Notes: generated by a model not told the origin, from the letters alone. 53,385 nt of DNA from a gamma proteobacterium endosymbiont of Lamellibrachia anaximandri (GCA_016756835.1 JAESPE010000010.1:1-53385), one strand, 5' to 3'; counted from the first letter of the stretch, positions 25,430-34,542 are shown. A program made the numbers and translations.

Positions 25430-26438
25430 TTTTTTGCAGTTTCATTCCCTTAAAATACTGAAAGGTTACCGGCTCGATCTCGGGGTGCGCCAGCAAAAAC
25501 GCTTCGAGTTTTTTCAGTGAATAGGGGCTCATCGCCTTGGGGTGTCCCATCACGTTGAAGATCGGCTCGCGCCCGGAGGCCAGCAGGCTCCTATAGGACT
25601 TTTCCAGCAGACCGGCCTTGGCGCCATCGATGGAGGTTACGGTATTGGTGACCTTGGTCAGAAGCTCCCGGTAGTAGGCGGCATTGGCCACCATGGCAGC
25701 GCCATCGCCATAGGGTTTGAAATCCCCCCGCGCAAACTTTTTGATGAATACCATCTTCCAGTAAAAAGAGGGCCAGACCCTGCAGGCGGTGATGGGAATC
25801 TCCAGGAAACGTCCCCGCTCCACTTCTTTGACTGGATCACTTTCAAATCGCCAGAGAGACTTTTTCGGTGCGCCGCGAAAGTCGAAACCGCGTATATCGT
25901 CCGGCGACATACCCTCGTCGTAGACCGTGCTGTCGAGCCAGATACCCTGATTATGGAGCGCGTCACCAATAGGATCAAAGGGCTGCATGCACCAGCCGCC
26001 GGCACGGTAGGCAAAGATTGAGTCGCCCACGATATCAGTCAGCGCTTTTTTATAACGCGTGACGATCTCTTCGACCGCCTCGGGTGCATAGTCATGCAGA
26101 CGGTAGCGACCCGTGTCGATTCGCCAGCCGCCATCCACGTACTCCGTATCCTCCCAGTGGGGGTGGATATGCAGCTGCACATCATGACCATCCTTCGTAA
26201 GCCGCTGAAGCTGCTCACTGATAACAGCGTAATCCTGCTGCAAATCATCATTATCAGGCGCAGCACGCTTCAGCTTGTCCAGATAACCGGCATCCACAAA
26301 AAGCGTAAGCTTGGCACCAAAACGATCGACCAGTTTTGCCAGTTCATCGATGGGATGGATCATGCAATTGTGGACACTGCCCACTTCCCGACCAAAGAAG
26401 AGCTCATAATCCAGGGTAATAAGCAGACGCGTGCCCAT
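25422..26438 (-). CDS. Polysaccharide deacetylase-like protein (NodB-type barrel)
   Basis: Protein of 338 residues with features of the polysaccharide deacetylase superfamily: an N-terminal TLDYELFFGRE carrying the first Asp, an internal metal-site candidate HIHPHWED at about 92-99, AYRAGGWCMQPF, and a late GHPK motif. It has no signal peptide or membrane helix, which argues against a cell-wall hydrolase and for a cytosolic role in glycan assembly, similar to WbmS-like proteins. The ATG at 26438 is preferred to the TTG three bases before it. The last codons and stop lie inside the REP-like element at 25351. The upstream neighbours on the same strand are cmoB and cmoA, with a gap of 68 bases. 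Exact substrate unknown. Confidence 0.7.
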   Translation of the reverse strand: MGTRLLITLDYELFFGREVGSVHNCMIHPIDELAKLVDRFGAKLTLFVDAGYLDKLKRAAPDNDDLQQDYAVISEQLQRLTKDGHDVQLHIHPHWEDTEYVDGGWRIDTGRYRLHDYAPEAVEEIVTRYKKALTDIVGDSIFAYRAGGWCMQPFDPIGDALHNQGIWLDSTVYDEGMSPDDIRGFDFRGAPKKSLWRFESDPVKEVERGRFLEIPITACRVWPSFYWKMVFIKKFARGDFKPYGDGAAMVANAAYYRELLTKVTNTVTSIDGAKAGLLEKSYRSLLASGREPIFNVMGHPKAMSPYSLKKLEAFLLAHPEIEPVTFQYFKGMKLQKRA

Positions 26439-26506
26439 CAAAAACTATCCGTACCAACCAAATCGGTCATTATCGCAAAACTTACCGGTTCCTGGGCAAA
26501 TTTTTG

Positions 26507-27481
26507 TCACGCATCTGCCAGAAATATCGCCCGGCGCGGTGCCGGCAGGCCTTCAATTGTCTGTGAGGCCTCCTGAGGGTCGAGGTAGTCCGCCAGGGAC
26601 TCAAACTGCATCCACTCTGTCGAACGCTGCTCCTCCACAGAAGTTCGGCCCACATCGATCAGACGGATATTGCTGAATCCCGCCCGGCGCAACCAACTCT
26701 TTAGGGTTGCAGGCGAGGGCAGAAACCAGACGTTGCGCATCTTGGCGTAGCGTCCCTCCGGCACCAGCACCTCCCCCAGCTCCCCTTCTATGACCAAGGT
26801 TTCCAGCACCAGCTCCCCCCCCTTGCGCAGACAGCCTTTCAGTTCCGACAGATGAGCAAATGGGGAACGGCGATGGTAGAGAACCCCCATGGAAAAAACC
26901 GTATCAAAAGCCTGTAGATTGGGGGGCAGATCCTCGATACCCAGGGGCAGCACCTCCACCGGGAATTGCCGCCCCAGGAAGTGACGGATCGCCTCGAACT
27001 GTTTGACGAAAAGCTGTGTGGGATCGATGCCGATCACCTGCCGGGCACCCTCCCCAACCATGCGCCAGCAGTGGTAGCCGTTACCACAACCCACATCCAG
27101 CACCAACCGATCCCGCAAAGGTTGGATGTGGCCTTGCAGGCGCGCCCATTTCCAGTCTGAACGCCACTCTGTGTCAAGCCGGATAGCAAAAATGTCAAAT
27201 GGCCCTTTGCGCCAGGGATGGAGCTGTTTCAACAGACCCGCGATCTCCTGCCGAATTTCATCGTCACAGAACTGCTCCGTCCTGATAGTCACGGCACTGG
27301 AGGTAAGATCGATCAATGATGGTTCAATGGAAGGCAGTGCGGCGATCGCCTCAGACCACTTCCGCATATCGCCGTGGGACTGCTCCCTCCAGACAGACTC
27401 AATCTGTTCCGGCAACTGTTCCAGCCAACGCCCCAAGGGGGTTCTCATCAGCGGCACCATCCACTGCCAATCACCGTTCAT
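26507..27481 (-). CDS. cmoB: tRNA U34 carboxymethyltransferase CmoB
   Basis: Transfers the carboxymethyl group of carboxy-S-adenosylmethionine to 5-hydroxyuridine 34 of tRNA, giving uridine 5-oxyacetic acid (cmo5U), which widens wobble decoding. The 324-residue protein matches CmoB along its length: PWRKGPFDIF, DTEWRSDWKWAR, the SAM-site motif LDVGCGNGYHCWRM, IGIDPTQLF, FSMGVLYHRRSPF and EEQRSTEWM. An upstream ATG at 27514 is possible, but the ATG at 27481 overlaps the cmoA stop in an ATGA arrangement and gives nearly the E. coli length (323), so it is chosen. It is co-transcribed with cmoA, which makes its unusual cofactor. Confidence 0.94.
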   Translation of the reverse strand: MNGDWQWMVPLMRTPLGRWLEQLPEQIESVWREQSHGDMRKWSEAIAALPSIEPSLIDLTSSAVTIRTEQFCDDEIRQEIAGLLKQLHPWRKGPFDIFAIRLDTEWRSDWKWARLQGHIQPLRDRLVLDVGCGNGYHCWRMVGEGARQVIGIDPTQLFVKQFEAIRHFLGRQFPVEVLPLGIEDLPPNLQAFDTVFSMGVLYHRRSPFAHLSELKGCLRKGGELVLETLVIEGELGEVLVPEGRYAKMRNVWFLPSPATLKSWLRRAGFSNIRLIDVGRTSVEEQRSTEWMQFESLADYLDPQEASQTIEGLPAPRRAIFLADA

Positions 27482-28203
27482 TTGATGGTCAGCAGGGAGA
27501 CGAAATTGAAACATTGAAACCAGACTTCCACGGTATTGAAACCAGCTTGAAACAATCTGTCCTGGTGGGTAGCCAGGGTTTCGGGAAGCAGCACATTCTC
27601 CAGCGCGGTACGCTTCTGGCTGATCTCCAGATCCGAGTAACCCTGGCCTTTTTTGAAGGCATGGTGCATGTCGGTAAAAAGGGCCTGCGCCTGAGGCTTT
27701 CCCAAGGCAATCTTTTCCGACAACACCAAAATCCCACCTGGCAGCATACCGTCAAAGATGTGCTGCAACAGTCCGGAACGCCGCTCCGGCGGCACGAACT
27801 GGAGGGTAAAATTGAGCACTACCATGGAGGCTTTCCGCACCCTGATATCCTGAATATCAGCACACACAAAATCCACAGGCGCCTTTCCGGTATCGGCTTC
27901 AAGAAACTCTCTGGCCCGTGTCAGCATGGCAGGAGAGTTATCCACCGCAATGACACGGCAATCCCTGTCACCGATGCCTGAACGCATGGCTAAGGCAGCG
28001 GCACCCAAAGAACAGCCTAAGTCATAACAGCGGCTTTCAGACTGCACACTCCGGGCCGCCAGGGTAGCGATCATATTGATGATGGTTGCATACCCCGGTA
28101 CCGAACGCTGAATCATGTCCGGGAAGACACCTGCCACCGCCTCATCGAAAACAAAATCGGTGACCAATGCCTGGGGGGTTGCGTAGATATTGTCTTTACC
28201 CAT
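27478..28203 (-). CDS. cmoA: Carboxy-S-adenosyl-L-methionine synthase CmoA
   Basis: Makes carboxy-SAM from SAM and prephenate, the donor used by CmoB. The 241-residue cytosolic protein shows FVFDEAVAGVFPDMIQRSVPG, CYDLGCSLGAAALAMR (SAM-binding loop), AVDNSPAMLTRAREFL, VLNFTLQFVPPERR and the C-terminal segment leading to FQCFNF. All are family features. The ATG at 28203 is preferred over a TTG at 28224 because the conserved region starts at KDNIYATP. It is the first gene of the cmoA-cmoB pair. Upstream lies a 310-base spacer with a palindromic repeat. Confidence 0.94.
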   Translation of the reverse strand: MGKDNIYATPQALVTDFVFDEAVAGVFPDMIQRSVPGYATIINMIATLAARSVQSESRCYDLGCSLGAAALAMRSGIGDRDCRVIAVDNSPAMLTRAREFLEADTGKAPVDFVCADIQDIRVRKASMVVLNFTLQFVPPERRSGLLQHIFDGMLPGGILVLSEKIALGKPQAQALFTDMHHAFKKGQGYSDLEISQKRTALENVLLPETLATHQDRLFQAGFNTVEVWFQCFNFVSLLTIK

Positions 28204-28298
28204 TGCTGTCCTGTATTCGACCAAAACACGTCAATATCCGGAGGCTCTTTCGGATGGTCGGATTCATTGTGCCGTAGTCAGTTACTAAAGGGTGCATA

Positions 28299-28402
28299 GG
28301 ATAGGCGACATACGCAAACGAGGGTGTCGGCGGCAGGGAAGCCGCCGCCAAGCCTACAGGGATGTATATTCGGCGCCCCTCGTTTGGGGATGTCGGCTAT
28401 CC
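28299..28402. repeat. Nested palindromic repeat, family B
   Basis: Outer arms of about 27 bases: GGATAGGCGACAT...AAACGAGGG at 28299-28325, with its inverted partner ending at 28402. The arms differ at only a few positions. Inside is a separate hairpin, GGCGGC/GCCGCC around 28330-28347. It fills most of the spacer 28204-28513 between divergent cmoA and the small Cys-containing protein. The remaining ~110 bases (28403-28513) hold no gene I can see, only the ribosome site of the next gene. Confidence 0.7.
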
Positions 28403-28513
28403 AACGTTCTCCTTAGTAGTTCTATTAATGATTTTCAGACCTGCATTTTACGCTGATTTCCACTTGAGTGATGCAATCGAATAGAATGCCATTTGCCGCA
28501 GAAGGAGTAACCT

Positions 28514-28798
28514 ATGAGCCTGTTCGACTTCCTCTTAACCGACCAGATGAAACGCGACAAGATCGCCACCAAAATAGGTCTAAAAACAGGCATCTTCGTT
28601 GAATGCCCAATTTGCCGGGATGTCACGGAAGCGCCAAATCATGAAGCCTTCCGGGAGCAGACTGAGGTCTATGTCAGGACGCTGGTAGAGAATCGGGATG
28701 GACAGACGAAATTATTCGGCAATGATGAAACCGAGATGATCCGCACTATCGCAGAGGTCGGAAAAAAACTGCCTTACAACTGTATGTGTCACATTTAG
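28514..28798 (+). CDS. Small cysteine-containing protein of unknown function
   Basis: Not recognised. The 94-residue soluble protein has a CPIC motif at 32-35 and a C-terminal CMCHI ending, which together could bind a metal or form a redox pair. The N-terminal FLLTDQMKRDKI is amphipathic, and there is no signal peptide. A strong AAGGAG ribosome site six bases before the ATG supports expression. It stands alone between the repeat-filled cmoA spacer and the convergent MFS gene, with which its stop overlaps by four bases. Confidence 0.65.
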   Translation: MSLFDFLLTDQMKRDKIATKIGLKTGIFVECPICRDVTEAPNHEAFREQTEVYVRTLVENRDGQTKLFGNDETEMIRTIAEVGKKLPYNCMCHI

Positions 28799-30066
28799 CC
28801 TGCGGCAAAAGAACGAGCTGCCGCCTCTCCCTCGCCTACATCGACCCGACTCAATAGCAGTGCTCCCGCTACAAACAGTACTGCCACCGAGAGAATGGCT
28901 ATACGCGCATCCCCGGTAATCACGCCAACCCAGCCCATCAAGAGGGGACCAAATACCACTGCAAACTTACCCAGCATATTGTAGAAACCAAAAAACTCCG
29001 CAGCCTGATCCCGCGGTATCAAGCGAGCATAGAGTGAGCGGGAGAGCGACTGAATCCCTCCCTGCACCAATCCAATAGCCACAGCCAGTGCGTAGAATTC
29101 CCAGACCGAATCCATGCGGTAGGCCCAAAGAAGAATCATTAGATAGATGAAGATCGCCAACATTATCCCTTGCCTGGGACCTCTTCTTGCACCCAGTCGC
29201 CCGAACAGGATAGCCGCAGGGAAACCAACGAACTGGGTGATCAACAGGGCTGTCATCAGATTGTTGGCATCAAAACCGATAGAGAGTCCGTAATCCACCG
29301 CCATGCGCACGATGGTATCGACCCCGTCGATGTAGAGCCAGTAGGCCAACAGGAAGAGGAAGGTCATACGCAACTGCCGCAGCTTGCGTAGCGTCGACAG
29401 AAGCTGTCGAAAACCGGCCAGCAGATGACTGCCCTCAGCATGCTTTTTTTGGGGTTCTTTAACGAACAGAAAGACAGGAATCGAGAACAGGCCCCACCAG
29501 ATGGCGACCGTGATAAATGAGAGTCTGACCGCCTCGGCAGTACCGCTGAGACCGAAAAACCCAGGATAGAGCGTCATCACCACATCAAAGGCAAAAAGCA
29601 GGCCTCCCCCCAGATAGCCCACGCCAAAACCCAGTGCGGAGAGCCGGTCGTAATCCTTCTCCTCCGCCACCGACACCAACAGGGAGTCATAGAAGATCAC
29701 ACCCCCGGAAAAACCAAGAATCCCCAGTCCGTAGAGTGTCAGCGCCATCATCCAACTGCCCTGTCCAACCAGATAGAGGGCACCGGTCATGACTATGCCC
29801 ATCGAGGTGAAGAAGAGCAGGAAACCTTTTTTTGCACCGGCCTGATCTGCGATCGATCCCAGCAGGGGCGCAAGACAGACGATGATGAGGCTTGCCAGAG
29901 AATTGGTCATACCCAGGTGGAAGGTACTCTCCGTGGCTTCGACCCCCGCACTCCAGTACTGCTTGAAGAAAAGCGGAAAAAAACCGGCCATCACCGTTGT
30001 GGCGAAGGCTGAATTCGCCCAGTCATAGAAGACCCAGGCGAGCGCGTCCCCACGAATCTTCCGCAT
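28795..30066 (-). CDS. MFS transporter, UMF1/Atg22-like family
   Basis: Inner-membrane transporter of 423 residues with about 12 helices. The start RGDALAWVFYDWANSAFATTVMAG-type segment (FYDWANSAFAT) is the hallmark of the UMF1/Atg22-like MFS group, found in yeast as a vacuolar amino-acid effluxer. GSIADQAGAKKG is the MFS loop 2-3 motif, and the second half repeats it as FGRLGARRGPRQG. The substrate is unknown. It begins six bases after the response regulator gene, so kinase, regulator and transporter form one minus-strand operon and the transporter may be the output or partner of the sensor. The 3' end overlaps the convergent small gene by four bases. Confidence 0.85.
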   Translation of the reverse strand: MRKIRGDALAWVFYDWANSAFATTVMAGFFPLFFKQYWSAGVEATESTFHLGMTNSLASLIIVCLAPLLGSIADQAGAKKGFLLFFTSMGIVMTGALYLVGQGSWMMALTLYGLGILGFSGGVIFYDSLLVSVAEEKDYDRLSALGFGVGYLGGGLLFAFDVVMTLYPGFFGLSGTAEAVRLSFITVAIWWGLFSIPVFLFVKEPQKKHAEGSHLLAGFRQLLSTLRKLRQLRMTFLFLLAYWLYIDGVDTIVRMAVDYGLSIGFDANNLMTALLITQFVGFPAAILFGRLGARRGPRQGIMLAIFIYLMILLWAYRMDSVWEFYALAVAIGLVQGGIQSLSRSLYARLIPRDQAAEFFGFYNMLGKFAVVFGPLLMGWVGVITGDARIAILSVAVLFVAGALLLSRVDVGEGEAAARSFAAG

Positions 30067-30072
30067 GAATGT

Positions 30073-30708
30073 CTACTCTTCCTCTTTCACATGTTCCTTG
30101 ATCATATTGGCCAGTACCGCCATGCGCACCAACTTGGCCAGCGATCCCGCTTCCATCTTCTCCATCACCCGGGCACGATGAGCCTCAACCGTCTTTGCAC
30201 TGACACCGAGGGTGGTGGCAATCTCTTTGTTGGCCTTGCCGCTGGTCACCATCTCCATGACCTCATGTTCCCTGGGCGTGAGCCGGGCAAGACGGGCGGC
30301 AATCTCAGCGCGTTGAGACTGATAATCCCGCTGTTGCTCATCAAGCGACAGCGCATGCCGGATGCTCTCCAGCAACAGTTCATCATTGAAGGGTTTCTCG
30401 ATGAAATCCACAGCACCCGCTTTCATCGCCCGTACCGCCATCGGCACGTCGCCATGCCCGGTAATGATGATGACCGGGATCGCAATCTGATGATTCATCA
30501 GGTACTCCTGCAGCTCCAACCCGCTCATGCCCGGCATGCGCACATCGAGTAACAGGCAGCCTGAGCGTCCCGGATAGTAGCTTGAGATAAAAGCACTCGC
30601 AGAGTCGAAGGTCTCCACCTGCATGGCCACAGACTCGATCAGCCACTTCAGGGAGTTCCGCATGGCCTGGTCATCGTCAACAACAAATACCGTCGGTTTA
30701 TTGCTCAT
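30073..30708 (-). CDS. FixJ/LuxR-type response regulator
   Basis: DNA-binding response regulator of 211 residues. The receiver has an acidic cluster VVDDDQ at 9-14, Asp55 in LLLDVRMPGMSG, Thr in IIITGHGDV and Lys in FIEKPF. The LuxR-type helix-turn-helix, about 140-205, reads LTPREHEVMEMVTSGKANKE then TLGVSAKTVEAHRARVMEKM. This is the FixJ/TtrR class. The ATG at 30708 lies four bases after the kinase stop; a longer frame back to 30774 would overlap the kinase and lacks family content. It is partner of the kinase at 30713-33265; target genes unknown, with the downstream MFS gene a candidate. Confidence 0.9.
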   Translation of the reverse strand: MSNKPTVFVVDDDQAMRNSLKWLIESVAMQVETFDSASAFISSYYPGRSGCLLLDVRMPGMSGLELQEYLMNHQIAIPVIIITGHGDVPMAVRAMKAGAVDFIEKPFNDELLLESIRHALSLDEQQRDYQSQRAEIAARLARLTPREHEVMEMVTSGKANKEIATTLGVSAKTVEAHRARVMEKMEAGSLAKLVRMAVLANMIKEHVKEEE

Positions 30709-30712
30709 ATAT

Positions 30713-33265
30713 TCAGTATCCCGGTAGTTCCAGCTTTGGATCAGTCGGTAATATAACCGTAAACTCAGTGCCATGTCCCAGCTCGGAAGTCACGAAAATA
30801 TCACCCTGGTGATCCTCGATAATCTTGCGGCTGATGGCTAACCCCATGCCCATCCCACTCTCCTTGGTCGAGAAGAAGGCGTCGAACAAGTGTTCCATAA
30901 TATCAGGTGGAATACCGGGTCCGGTATCCCGAACCTGTATCTCCACCCGCCTCTCATCCAGTTTGCAGGTAACCAGCGTCAGTCTTCTCTGGCTCACCTC
31001 TACCTGCTGGAGAACCTGAATGGCGTTGCGCACCAGATTGAGCAGCACCTGTTCGATCTGCACCAGGTCGACCTTCACCGGCAAACCTTCACCAGCGAGG
31101 TCGAGAATAATTTCGACGGATCGCTTGTTTGCCTCGTACTCCACAAACGAAGCAACTTCAATAACCAACTCATTCAGGTTGACCAATATCTGCTCATGGG
31201 GCTTCTTACCCACCAGACTGCGCAGACGTTTGATGATCTCTCCAGCCCGCTCCGCCTGAACGGTGATCTGGGCCATTGCGTCCACCAATTCCGCCTCACC
31301 ACCGATCCCCGCCTGTAGACGGCGTACGCAGCCACTGGCGAAATTAACAATGGCGGCAAGCGGCTGGTTCAACTCATGCGCCAGTCCGGTGGCCATCTCA
31401 CCCATTGTACTGACCCGGCAAACATGTACCAGTTCCGACTGGTGCTGACGGCTTTGCTGCTCAGCACTTCGCACCTGGGTAATATCCCTGCCGTATATAT
31501 TGACGTAACCAAGTTCAACAATCGGCGCCAGCAGCAGGGAGAAAATCTGCCCATCACTGGCAAGTTCATACTCCCTGTCATGGCCCGCCTCCAGTGTCTC
31601 CAACACCAGATTGCGCCAATACAACGGCAGCGTCTGGGCCAGTTCACACCCCCAATAGTCGAGCAGGGGTTCGCTTGCCGCATTGGCATAGGTGATCACA
31701 CCACGGTTGTTTATGCGTAACACCGGACTTGGATTTTCACTGGTAAACTTTGCCAGGCTCTGAATCTCCCGTTCTGCCTTGCGCCGTTCACTGACATCCC
31801 GTAGATAAAGGGTGAAAAGCGTCTGATCATGCATGTAGATTGGCACCGCTGAACACTCAACAGGTGTTTCGGCACCATTGACATCCGTCGTCAAAAAACC
31901 CTCTGGGGCGCAGGCGCTCGCACCTTCCTGCAGGTTGCGGCAAGCTGCCAGCAGACTCCTGAAACGTGTCCTGTCGTCCGTATGGATCAGCTGCTGTGTG
32001 ATGGATTGCCCTATTAGATGGTCACGTTCAAAACCAAAGGTCCGTTCTGCGGTTACATTCACCTCGACCACTGTTGCTGTCGAGTCCACCGTAATAATTG
32101 AGTCCAGCGCAGTATCCAAGAGTGTGCTTTTCAACACCTCGGAATTGTGAATCTGCGTCTCATGTTCGCGCTGCACCTCATCCTGCGCCGCACCGACACG
32201 CTGAAAATAGTCCCGAATCCAGGCTTCCAGCACCAATAGCTGGTTGCCCCGATCCTGCACTGGCTGTTCGATGTTCAATGCACGCCGGCCAAGGTTGGAT
32301 ATTCGATGAAGAAAGTGATTGAGTCGGGCAGAAACAAAGAAAAACAGCAGAGAGAACACCGCCACAAAAGCGGCGGCTTCAAGCAGCCGCTCACGCCGCT
32401 CGCTTGCAAGAATTCGCTGGCTGGTCTGCTCCACCCGTTTACGGGATATCAGGGTGGCAAACTGGATATTCTGATCCGACCCCTCATAAACCGTGAAAGA
32501 CTGGGAAGTGACGAGATAATCGTCTTCCCATTGGCTTAGTTTGGAATTGCGCAGAACCTGTTTCTCATCACTACTGGAGAGCAATACCTGGCGGTCCGCA
32601 TCCAACAAGCCGACAACGCTGCCGTCACCGGCCACGACCTGTTGTGATTGAAGCAGGAAGCGTTCGTCGATAGGGATGACCAGCATTAATACCGCCTTTT
32701 TCCGCCCATGTGGATCGTCAATGGCTGACCAGGCAATCAGGTAGGGGGCTTGCCAGACATTTGTCACCACAGCACCGTCCCTGCCTGAATAACCCTTTGC
32801 CGCTTTCGCTACCGGGAAAGGTGTGTCCTGTTGATGAAAGACCTCCCGCACCCTATCTTTGGCATCCAACAGCACCACCTGACTTGGCGCCACTGAACCA
32901 ACCATTGGATGTCCCTTCTCCAGCCATGCGGGCTGCGATTCTATGTAGGTTTTTGGGTATAGCTGGCGACTTTCCCAATCAGGCAATTGAACATGATTGA
33001 CCAAACGCCAATGCTGCGACAGACCATGCGCAGCAATCTGCCACTGCCGCAGATACTGCTCGAACCGATAGCGGGTGTCACGTGCACGTCGATCCAGCTG
33101 CAGTTCGAGCTCACTCTGAAAAATTTCGCCCAGTGCCCGGCTTTGTATGGGGTCCAGCACCAACCAGACCAGCACTCCGCAGAGCACACCCACAAGGACA
33201 GATATCCACTGCAACGGAATGCGCTCAAACCAGCGAAAAAACCTGCTTCTGCCCGTATGCGCCAT
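30713..33265 (-). CDS. Membrane sensor histidine kinase with PAS domains (FixL/TtrS-like kinase core)
   Basis: Sensor kinase of 850 residues. Layout: membrane helix at about 20-42, a ~250-residue periplasmic sensor, second helix at about 296-316, coiled linker, PAS at about 370-490 (FGFERDHLIGQSI), second PAS at about 500-610, then the kinase. The phospho-acceptor is His630 in LAHELNQPLAAIVNFA. The ATPase has NLVRNAIQVLQ, DTGPGIPPD and GMGMGLAISRKIIEDH. The H-box type is that of FixL/TtrS/DctB kinases, which pair with FixJ-like regulators as here. The periplasmic part is not matched to a known ligand domain by eye. ATG 33265 is used; the TTG before it is less likely. Confidence 0.88.
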   Translation of the reverse strand: MAHTGRSRFFRWFERIPLQWISVLVGVLCGVLVWLVLDPIQSRALGEIFQSELELQLDRRARDTRYRFEQYLRQWQIAAHGLSQHWRLVNHVQLPDWESRQLYPKTYIESQPAWLEKGHPMVGSVAPSQVVLLDAKDRVREVFHQQDTPFPVAKAAKGYSGRDGAVVTNVWQAPYLIAWSAIDDPHGRKKAVLMLVIPIDERFLLQSQQVVAGDGSVVGLLDADRQVLLSSSDEKQVLRNSKLSQWEDDYLVTSQSFTVYEGSDQNIQFATLISRKRVEQTSQRILASERRERLLEAAAFVAVFSLLFFFVSARLNHFLHRISNLGRRALNIEQPVQDRGNQLLVLEAWIRDYFQRVGAAQDEVQREHETQIHNSEVLKSTLLDTALDSIITVDSTATVVEVNVTAERTFGFERDHLIGQSITQQLIHTDDRTRFRSLLAACRNLQEGASACAPEGFLTTDVNGAETPVECSAVPIYMHDQTLFTLYLRDVSERRKAEREIQSLAKFTSENPSPVLRINNRGVITYANAASEPLLDYWGCELAQTLPLYWRNLVLETLEAGHDREYELASDGQIFSLLLAPIVELGYVNIYGRDITQVRSAEQQSRQHQSELVHVCRVSTMGEMATGLAHELNQPLAAIVNFASGCVRRLQAGIGGEAELVDAMAQITVQAERAGEIIKRLRSLVGKKPHEQILVNLNELVIEVASFVEYEANKRSVEIILDLAGEGLPVKVDLVQIEQVLLNLVRNAIQVLQQVEVSQRRLTLVTCKLDERRVEIQVRDTGPGIPPDIMEHLFDAFFSTKESGMGMGLAISRKIIEDHQGDIFVTSELGHGTEFTVILPTDPKLELPGY

Positions 33266-33436
33266 CAAATACCCAAATGATCAACCCTGTGATTTCAATG
33301 ATATACGAAACCATCATGAGACTGATCATAGGACTTTCACGGGCCGCTGGATAGTCCAAAGGGATTTGGATCTCATATTGTCTCCCTCTACCGAGGCACC
33401 AAAATCAACCCTCGAAAGAAAAACCGATCTCTTTTC

Positions 33437-33463
33437 AAAAAAAAGAGGCGCTGTTTGCGCCTC
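33437..33463 (-). terminator. Rho-independent terminator of the PilZ gene
   Basis: Perfect seven-pair stem GAGGCGC/GCGCCTC (33445-33451 with 33457-33463) and a five-base loop. It is followed on the minus strand by eight T residues (33437-33444). It lies 77 bases after the PilZ stop on that strand. Confidence 0.85.
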
Positions 33464-33539
33464 ATTCGAAGATTCCAGGTGTATCCCGGATAGAAAAAAG
33501 TATCGGCCAAATATGAAATCTATCTGACCTGGATTTAAG

Positions 33540-33917
33540 TCAAATTGCGATTGTCCTGCCGGGGCTTGAGCCAGACACCGGTCCAGGTCTTGTCATCGTT
33601 GTATCAGCCTGCCCATTCAGTATTCGTCTGAGCATCTGACGGACGTTGGTATCCAATTCACTGAACATGAGACCGACACCATCCGCCCTATGGTGAACCA
33701 CCAGTGCCTTGGCTTTACACAGCACACTTTTCGTGGAGCATTTGACTGGAAAAGTGATCTCCACCAAGGCATTAATTGCCAACTGGACACGCCCGACATT
33801 GATGAACATACCACCCAACCCTACATCCTGGGTTTTCCCGTTGATCAAACCAAGCCCACGGTAATGGAGCGTTACGTTAAGCGCGATAGGTTTTCGCACA
33901 GCACAACGGTGTTCCAC
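33540..33917 (-). CDS. PilZ-domain protein (c-di-GMP-binding candidate)
   Basis: Small protein of about 125 residues consisting of a PilZ domain. The RxxxR-type motif is EHRCAVRKPI right at the start, and the second motif reads DVGLGGMFIN, where the common [DN]xSxxG has Gly for Ser. The C-terminal part (GVGLMFSELD) fits the end of the barrel. Such proteins bind c-di-GMP and pass it to partners such as pilus or polymer machinery. I prefer the GTG at 33917, which has an AGGA site about nine bases before it and puts the motif at the N-terminus. The GTG at 33974 would add 19 residues without a ribosome site. It stands alone with its own terminator. Confidence 0.75.
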   Translation of the reverse strand: MEHRCAVRKPIALNVTLHYRGLGLINGKTQDVGLGGMFINVGRVQLAINALVEITFPVKCSTKSVLCKAKALVVHHRADGVGLMFSELDTNVRQMLRRILNGQADTTMTRPGPVSGSSPGRTIAI

Positions 33918-34063
33918 TGTCTCTGTCCTATAGATTGTAAAAATCTGTATCAGGGAATGGTAAGCGTAGTTCACTGATTAGAATTGGCAAGGCCGGGGCT
34001 TTGCCCGTCTGAGCAAGGGATTTTCCCTATCAAAAACCACTAGTGCTCCGGTAGAATCCCAGG

Positions 34064-34507
34064 ATGCATGAACAATATCCTGTAAACCTTGAAGAGGCGG
34101 TATCCCCGGGTTTTTTTCGCCGGATTGCTGCAATGCTCTACGACGGCCTGCTCCTGGTGGCATTGATGGCAGTGGCCACGACACTGATTACGCTACCGTT
34201 GGAGATGCCAAGCGGCAGCTTACTTGTCGTCTACCAACTTTTTCTATTCGAAATCATACCCTTGGCATTTTTCACCGGATTTTGGGCCTGGGGTGGCCAG
34301 ACACTGGGCATGCGGGCCTGGCGACTGCGTCTGGTGCGCGCTGATGGCGACAAACCCACCTGGGGCGATGCCCTGAAACGCCATCTGGCCGCCATCTTCT
34401 CCTGGCTGGTCTTTGGCCTGGGATTCCTGTGGATCTTATTCGACCCGGAAAAACTGGCCTGGCATGACCGGATGTCAGGGACCCGGCTGGTAATCGTTGC
34501 CAAGTAG
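34064..34507 (+). CDS. RDD-family membrane protein
   Basis: Membrane protein of 147 residues with an RDD domain: FFRRIAAMLYDGLLLVALM carries the Arg and Asp of the first helix. The middle part has GGQTLGMRAWRLRLVRADG, and the third helix ends in FDPEKLAWHDRMSGTRLV. Three to four helices are expected. RDD proteins are uncharacterised for the most part, with transport or ion roles proposed. In gammaproteobacteria one often sits beside lptG, as here (convergent, 35 bases apart), without known functional link. Confidence 0.85.
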   Translation: MHEQYPVNLEEAVSPGFFRRIAAMLYDGLLLVALMAVATTLITLPLEMPSGSLLVVYQLFLFEIIPLAFFTGFWAWGGQTLGMRAWRLRLVRADGDKPTWGDALKRHLAAIFSWLVFGLGFLWILFDPEKLAWHDRMSGTRLVIVAK

Positions 34508-34542
34508 CCCCCGAGTTCCAGGGGTCACCTTTTGCCTTACCT

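Noticed and set aside
25422-26438. Second arnD
   Set aside because: It shares the deacetylase superfamily but lacks ArnD-specific motifs, and its neighbours are tRNA-modification genes.
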